Assembly: GCA_024235995.1 (NCBI GenBank)
Contig: JACKLI010000001.1
Location: 248,001-312,000 of the forward strand
Source: Burkholderiaceae bacterium
Lineage (GTDB): Bacteria; Pseudomonadota; Gammaproteobacteria; Burkholderiales; Burkholderiaceae_C
Direction of reading: 5' to 3'
DNA: 64,000 nucleotides
A model generated the notes under the pieces. That model was not told the origin of the DNA. It worked only from the letters and a program-made list of their open reading frames with translations, and did not search any database. Positions 59,890-64,000 of this stretch are shown in pieces. Numbering within the stretch: the first letter of the stretch is position 1; every line of letters starts with the position of its first letter. Made by a program: the position numbers and the translations under genes.

Positions 59890-59960
59890 TGTCATTGATG
59901 GGCAAAACAGGCTGTAGCGCGCACCAATCAAGCCCCAGCAGCTATTCTTTGTATAGTTTT
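59890..59960. repeat. Dispersed repeat between DksA-like gene and glcB
   Basis: TGTCATTGATGGGCAAAACA, GGCTGTAGCGCG, and CAGCAGCTATTCTTTG follow the family order in reverse, ending in an AT-rich edge. Confidence 0.55.
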
Positions 59961-59969
59961 CTGCAGGAT

Positions 59970-59996
59970 GTTCCCGCTCCCAGGGGGAGAGGGAAC
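59970..59996. terminator. Hairpin between two convergent genes, possible bidirectional terminator
   Basis: GTTCCCGCTCCC and GGGAGAGGGAAC form an inverted repeat with one internal mismatch and a three-base loop. It lies 9 bases from the glcB stop and 103 bases after the DksA-like gene. It lacks a proper T-run and resembles the GC hairpin at 22713. Confidence 0.45.
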
Positions 59997-60004
59997 AAGG
60001 GCCT

Positions 60005-62224
60005 TCAAGCCCCTGCCTTCACCTTTTGCCGCCAGGCGTGCAGCAGCGGCTCGGTGTAGCCGCTGGGCTGGGTCAGGCCCTTGAAGATCAGGTCGCTGGC
60101 GGCCTGGAAGGCGGCGGACTGGTCGAAGTTGCCGTGCATGTTGCGGTACAGCGGGTCGCCCGCGTTCTGCTGGTCCACCAGCGCGGCCATACGCTGCAGC
60201 GTGGCGCGCACCTGGCCTTCGCTGACCACGCCGTGCAGCAGCCAGTTGGCGATGTGCTGGCTGCTGATGCGCAGCGTGGCGCGGTCTTCCATCAGGCCCA
60301 CGCCGTGGATGTCGGGCACCTTGGAGCAGCCCACGCCCTGGTCCACCCAGCGCACCACGTAGCCCAGGATGCCTTGGCAGTTGTTGTCCAGCTCCTGCTG
60401 GCGCTCGGCGGCGCTCCATTTGGCCTCGGGCACCACCGGGATGCTCAGCAGGCCGACCAGCAGTTCGTCGCGCAGCGCGGTGATGTCGGCCTGCGCCAGC
60501 TCGGCTTCCATCTGTTTTTGCACCTCGCTCACCAGCACCTGGTGGTAGTGCATGGCATGCAGCGTGGCGCCGGTGGGGCTGGGCACCCAGGCGGTGCTGG
60601 CGCCGGCCTTGGGGTGGCCGATCTTCTGCTGCAGCATGGCGGCCATCAGGTCGGGCATGGCCCACATGCCCTTGCCGATCTGCGCCTTGCCGCGCAGGCC
60701 GCAGGCCAGGCCCACCAGCACGTTGCTGCGCTCATAGGCCTGGATCCAGGCGCTGGTCTTCATGTCGCCCTTGCGGTACACCGGGCCGGCGCGCATGCAG
60801 CTGTGCATCTCGTCGCCGGTGCGGTCCAGAAAGCCGGTGTTGATGAAGGCCACGCGCGACTTGGCGGCGGCGATGCAGGCCTTGAGGTTGACGCTGGTGC
60901 GGCGCTCCTCGTCCATGATGCCCAGCTTGACGGTGCTGTCGGGCAAGCCCAGCAGCTCCTCCACACGGCCGAACAGCTCGCTGGCAAAGCCCACCTCGGC
61001 CGGGCCGTGCATCTTGGGCTTGACGATGTAGACGCTGCCGGTGCGCGAGTTGCGGATGCCGCCGGCGCCCTTGCCCTGCAGATCGTGCAGGGCGATGGCG
61101 GTGGTGACCACCGCGTCCAGGATGCCTTCGGGGATTTCCTTTTCGCTGCCGTCGGCGGCCTTGTACAGGACGGCTGGGTTGGTCATCAGGTGGCCGACGT
61201 TGCGCACGAACATCAGCGAGCGCCCGTGCAGCCGCACCGTGCCCTTGCCGGCGGGCTTGACGTAGATGCGGTCGGCATTGAGGCCGCGCGTGACGGTGTG
61301 GCCGCCCTTGTCGAAGCTCTCGGTCAACGTGCCGCGCAGGATGCCCAGCCAGTTGCGGTAGCCCAGCACCTTGTCCTCGGCGTCCACCGCGGCGATCGAG
61401 TCCTCCAGGTCGAGGATGGTGGACACCGCGGCCTCCACCACCACGTCGGCCACGCCTGCCGGGTCGGTCTTGCCGATGGGCGAGGCGCGGTCGATGCGGA
61501 TGTCCAGGTGCAGGCCGTTGTGCACCAGCAGCACCGACGACGGCGCCTTGGCGTCGCCCTGGTAGCCCACCAGCTGCGCCGGCTCCAGCAGCGTGCTGCG
61601 CTTGCCGCCGGCCAGCTTGACGACGAGCTTGCCGTCCTTGATCTGGTAGCCCACCGAATCGACGTGCGAGCCCTTTTTGAGCGGGGCCGTGCGGTCCAGC
61701 ATGTGGCGCGCCCACTCGATCACCTTGGCGCCGCGCCGCGCGTTGTAGCCCTTGCCCTTTTCCAGGCCGCGGGTTTCGGCGATCACGTCGGTGCCGTACA
61801 GCGCGTCGTACAGGCTGCCCCAGCGCGCGTTGGCGGCGTTCAGCGCGTAGCGCGCGTTCAAAATCGGCACCACCAGCTGCGGGCCAGCCTGCACGGCCAG
61901 CTCGGCGTCCACCTTCCTGGTCGTGACCTTGACCTTGGCCGGCACCGGCACCAGGTAGCCGATGCCTTCCAGGAAGGCGCGGTAGGCGCGCATGTCCTTG
62001 ATCGGGCCGGGGTTGGCCTGGTGCCAGGTGTCCAGCTCGGCCTGCAGGCGCTCGCGCTCGGCCAGCAGGGCGGCGTTCTTGGGCGCCAGCTCGGTGACGA
62101 TGGACGAAAAGCCCTTCCAGAAACGGCCCTGGTCCACGCCCACGTCGGGCAGCACCTCGCGGTTGATGAAGTCGTAGAGCTCGGAGGCCACCCGCAGGGC
62201 GCCGACCTGGATGCGTTCAGTCAT
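60005..62224 (-). CDS. glcB: Malate synthase G
   Basis: The 739-residue enzyme condenses glyoxylate and acetyl-CoA to malate (glyoxylate shunt or glycolate use). Long form: AVDAEDKVLGYRNWLGILRG (active-site EDS region in ILDLEDSIAA), then GRSLMFVRNVGHLM and the catalytic acid region IVKPKMHGPAEV. Its length and the inserted N-terminal domains fit type G. A dyad upstream at 62324-62347 may be an operator. Confidence 0.96.
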   Translation of the reverse strand: MTERIQVGALRVASELYDFINREVLPDVGVDQGRFWKGFSSIVTELAPKNAALLAERERLQAELDTWHQANPGPIKDMRAYRAFLEGIGYLVPVPAKVKVTTRKVDAELAVQAGPQLVVPILNARYALNAANARWGSLYDALYGTDVIAETRGLEKGKGYNARRGAKVIEWARHMLDRTAPLKKGSHVDSVGYQIKDGKLVVKLAGGKRSTLLEPAQLVGYQGDAKAPSSVLLVHNGLHLDIRIDRASPIGKTDPAGVADVVVEAAVSTILDLEDSIAAVDAEDKVLGYRNWLGILRGTLTESFDKGGHTVTRGLNADRIYVKPAGKGTVRLHGRSLMFVRNVGHLMTNPAVLYKAADGSEKEIPEGILDAVVTTAIALHDLQGKGAGGIRNSRTGSVYIVKPKMHGPAEVGFASELFGRVEELLGLPDSTVKLGIMDEERRTSVNLKACIAAAKSRVAFINTGFLDRTGDEMHSCMRAGPVYRKGDMKTSAWIQAYERSNVLVGLACGLRGKAQIGKGMWAMPDLMAAMLQQKIGHPKAGASTAWVPSPTGATLHAMHYHQVLVSEVQKQMEAELAQADITALRDELLVGLLSIPVVPEAKWSAAERQQELDNNCQGILGYVVRWVDQGVGCSKVPDIHGVGLMEDRATLRISSQHIANWLLHGVVSEGQVRATLQRMAALVDQQNAGDPLYRNMHGNFDQSAAFQAASDLIFKGLTQPSGYTEPLLHAWRQKVKAGA

Positions 62225-62323
62225 GGCAGTGAAGCTTCAGAAGAAAAAACTGGCCCCCGGTGCGGGTGACCATCGAAGCCTCACTATATTTCAACCGTTA
62301 TAGGCAAAAAAGAAACTCTGGAT

Positions 62324-62347
62324 TGCAAAACCATTGACTTTTTTGCA
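62324..62347. promoter_or_regulatory. Inverted repeat TGCAAAA-N10-TTTTGCA upstream of glcB
   Basis: The 7-base arms match exactly. The dyad is 100 bases upstream of the glcB start, in an AT-rich stretch that also has a TATAAC-like element at 62298-62303 on the minus strand, so it is placed where an operator would be. Confidence 0.5.
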
Positions 62348-62373
62348 CAAATGAACCGGCCGCGCCGGTGCGC

Positions 62374-63039
62374 TCAGTGCAAGGGCTCGCGCACCGCCGG
62401 CACCGCCGCCCACAGCGCCGCCAGCCACACCGGCGCCGCCTGCAGCACGGCCAGCACCATGCCGGCGCCGCGCCAGGCCCAGGCCAGCGCCAGCAGCACG
62501 GCCAGCGCCTGCAGCGCCATCGCCCAGCGGCTGCAGCGCATCAGCAAGGCGCCCACTCCAGCGCAGGCCAGGCCGCACAGCAGGTAATAGGCGCCGCCGC
62601 CGCGCGCCAGCAGCGCCAGCCCACCCAGGCCCAGCAGCGCGCCCCAGGCGAGCAGCACCAGGCCCACCAGGCGCGGCGGGCCGTCCTGGCGCGCGCGCTC
62701 GAGCTGCTGGCGCTCGATCAGCACCCAGGAGTCGATGCGCGCGTCGCCGCCATCGGGTGCGGCGGCGGCCCTGGGCGCCGACGCGGGGCGGGCGCTGCCG
62801 GGCGTGGCTGCGGCCACCGAAGGCGCGTGCGGCGCCGGCCCGGCGGCCGCGGGGCCGGGCTCGCGCATGCGCCGCTCCAGCTCGGCGCGGGCGCGGCGGC
62901 TGCCGCCCTCGGCCAGCCGGTGCAGCTGGGCCAGGCTGAGGGTGCGCACGTCGGGCGCGGTGGGCGGCGCGGAGCGCTCGGGCGGGGCGGTCGAAGTCAC
63001 GGCGGTGGGCGGCAACGGGTTGCCGGGATCATGGCACAC
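62374..63039 (-). CDS. Predicted membrane protein of unknown function
   Basis: The 221-residue frame from GTG at 63039 has a Pro/Ala-rich N-terminus, a segment TLSLAQLHRLAEGGSRRARA and ELERRMREPG, and four C-terminal helices (LVGLVLLAWGALLGLGGLAL, YYLLCGLACAGVGALLM, then ALQALAVLLALAWAW and AVLQAAPVWLAALWAAVPAV). I do not recognise a family. The frame is open further upstream, so the start is uncertain. It is divergent from the LysR gene. Confidence 0.65.
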   Translation of the reverse strand: MCHDPGNPLPPTAVTSTAPPERSAPPTAPDVRTLSLAQLHRLAEGGSRRARAELERRMREPGPAAAGPAPHAPSVAAATPGSARPASAPRAAAAPDGGDARIDSWVLIERQQLERARQDGPPRLVGLVLLAWGALLGLGGLALLARGGGAYYLLCGLACAGVGALLMRCSRWAMALQALAVLLALAWAWRGAGMVLAVLQAAPVWLAALWAAVPAVREPLH

Positions 63040-63079
63040 CCGCAGCGGCCTGCCAGCGCGCTGCCGATAATCCACGCCC

Positions 63080-64000
63080 ATGGACAAGCTCAAGGCCTTC
63101 GAGACCTTTGCCTCGGTGGCCGCCCGCGGCAGCCTGAGCGCGGCCGCGCGGGCCGAGGGCGTGGCGCCGGCCGTCATCGGGCGGCGGCTGGACGCGCTGG
63201 AAGCGCAGCTGGGCGTCAAGCTGCTGGTGCGCAGCACGCGGCGCATCGCGCTCACGCACGAGGGCGCGGCCTTTCTGGACGACTGCCAGCGCATCCTGGC
63301 CGAGGTGGCCGGCGCCGAGGCCAGCGTGTCGGCCGGCGGCGTGCAGGCCAGCGGCCAGCTGCGCATCACCGCGCCGGCGGGCTTCGGCCGCCGACACGTG
63401 GCGCCGCTGGTGCCGCCCTTTCACGAGGCGCACCCGCGGCTGCGCATCTCGCTCAACCTGGCCGACCGCATCGTCGACCTGGCGGCCGAGGGCTACGACT
63501 GCGCGGTGCGCGTGGGCGACTTGCCCGACTCCTCGCTGGTCAGCATCCGGCTGGCCGACAACCACCGCCTGGCGGTGGCCACGCCGGCCTACCTGCGCCG
63601 CCGCGGCGTGCCGCGCCACCCGCACGACCTGGCGCGCCACGACTGCCTGGTTCTGTCCAGCGACGCCTCGCAGTCGCGCGGCTGGGCTTTCACCATCGAC
63701 GGCCAGCCCATGCACCTGCGCCCCAACGGCCCGCTGGACTGCAGCGACGGCCAGGTGCTGCACGCCTGGTGCCTGGCCGGCCACGGCATCGCCTGGCGCT
63801 CGACCTGGGAGGTCGAGGCCGAGATCGCCGCCGGCGCGCTGGTGCCCCTGCTGCAGGCCTACGCCGCACCGCCCAACGGCATCTACGCCCTGCTGCCGCA
63901 CGCCACGCGCCACCTGCCGCTGCGCGTGCGCCTGTGGGTGGACTGGCTCAAGCACCACTACGGCGATCCGGGTTTCTGGACGCGCGCCCCCAGCCCGTAA
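63080..64000 (+). CDS. LysR-family transcriptional regulator
   Basis: The 306-residue protein is complete, ending with TAA at the last base of the window. The helix-turn-helix is in ETFASVAARGSLSAAARAEG-VAPAVIGRRLDALE, and an effector domain with GYDCAVRVGDLPDSSLVSIR follows. It is divergent from a membrane-protein gene, which may be a target. Confidence 0.92.
   Translation: MDKLKAFETFASVAARGSLSAAARAEGVAPAVIGRRLDALEAQLGVKLLVRSTRRIALTHEGAAFLDDCQRILAEVAGAEASVSAGGVQASGQLRITAPAGFGRRHVAPLVPPFHEAHPRLRISLNLADRIVDLAAEGYDCAVRVGDLPDSSLVSIRLADNHRLAVATPAYLRRRGVPRHPHDLARHDCLVLSSDASQSRGWAFTIDGQPMHLRPNGPLDCSDGQVLHAWCLAGHGIAWRSTWEVEAEIAAGALVPLLQAYAAPPNGIYALLPHATRHLPLRVRLWVDWLKHHYGDPGFWTRAPSP

Noticed and set aside
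1..64000. tRNA, rRNA or CRISPR arrays
   Set aside because: No cloverleaf-like T-loop sequences, rRNA landmarks or regularly spaced direct repeats were seen on either strand. A tRNAscan or CRISPR search could confirm this.

Overview
The window is high-GC chromosomal DNA from a betaproteobacterium, most likely family Comamonadaceae (order Burkholderiales). The inference rests on GC content and codon use, the gene orders hpf-ptsN-hprK-fur-bamE-dapB and leuS-lptE-holA-proA-gshA, the split transhydrogenase pntAA/AB/B, the proteobacterial type of gshA, a DUF4148 secreted protein, and a dispersed short repeat carrying an ATAGCTGC-like core that I associate with this family. No species is claimed. 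No tRNA, rRNA, CRISPR array or intact transposase was seen.

Layout. 1-4.9 kb: a 5'-complete FAD oxidoreductase (it runs off the left edge), a NitT/TauT-type ABC importer and a LysR regulator, with a MITE-like element inserted at the ATPase/oxidoreductase junction. 5.0-6.5 kb: copy A of a LysR/DUF4148 divergent cassette. 6.5-16 kb: corA-like, hemB, a structured small RNA with an anti-Shine-Dalgarno loop, hemJ, vanZ, a thioredoxin-like ferredoxin, an alpha/beta hydrolase, a D,D-carboxypeptidase, a SPINDLY-type O-GlcNAc transferase, a TauE permease and a NUDIX hydrolase. 16-22.6 kb: the pnt operon with an unrecognised lipoprotein inside it, then fadD and mtnN. 22.8-33.6 kb: corA, hpf, ptsN, hprK, fur, bamE, dapB, exbB/exbD, leuS, lptE, holA. 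33.6-35.1 kb: copy B of the LysR/DUF4148 cassette in inverse orientation. 35.3-43.1 kb: proA, gshA, two tandem kup genes, a CaiB-type CoA transferase.

43.1-49.4 kb is an accessory island, in part visibly less GC-rich. It holds mazE with a truncated mazF, a type IV pilin with its PglL-type glycosyltransferase and TfpX/Z accessory protein, mntA with a frameshifted hepT, a Sel1-repeat protein, and a two-gene module ending in a DUF6036-type nucleotidyltransferase. 49.4-64 kb is mainly metabolic and transport genes: benE, gshB, an acyltransferase, two MFS transporters, an IPTL-CTERM-like lipoprotein, a class II amidotransferase, tryptophanase, a CWC protein, a DksA-like protein, malate synthase G, a membrane protein and a LysR regulator.

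The most unusual observations are: (i) a 1.48 kb near-identical inverted duplication 27 kb apart; (ii) a 234-bp MITE-like element with terminal inverted repeats and a 5-bp target duplication that has split an operon junction; (iii) a candidate toxic-type sRNA that displays CCUCC in a hairpin loop; (iv) a dispersed repeat family that overlaps several stop codons and sits in frame inside leuS and proA; (v) two toxin-antitoxin loci in which the antitoxins are intact and the toxins are broken, next to a sigma-54-driven glycosylated pilin locus.
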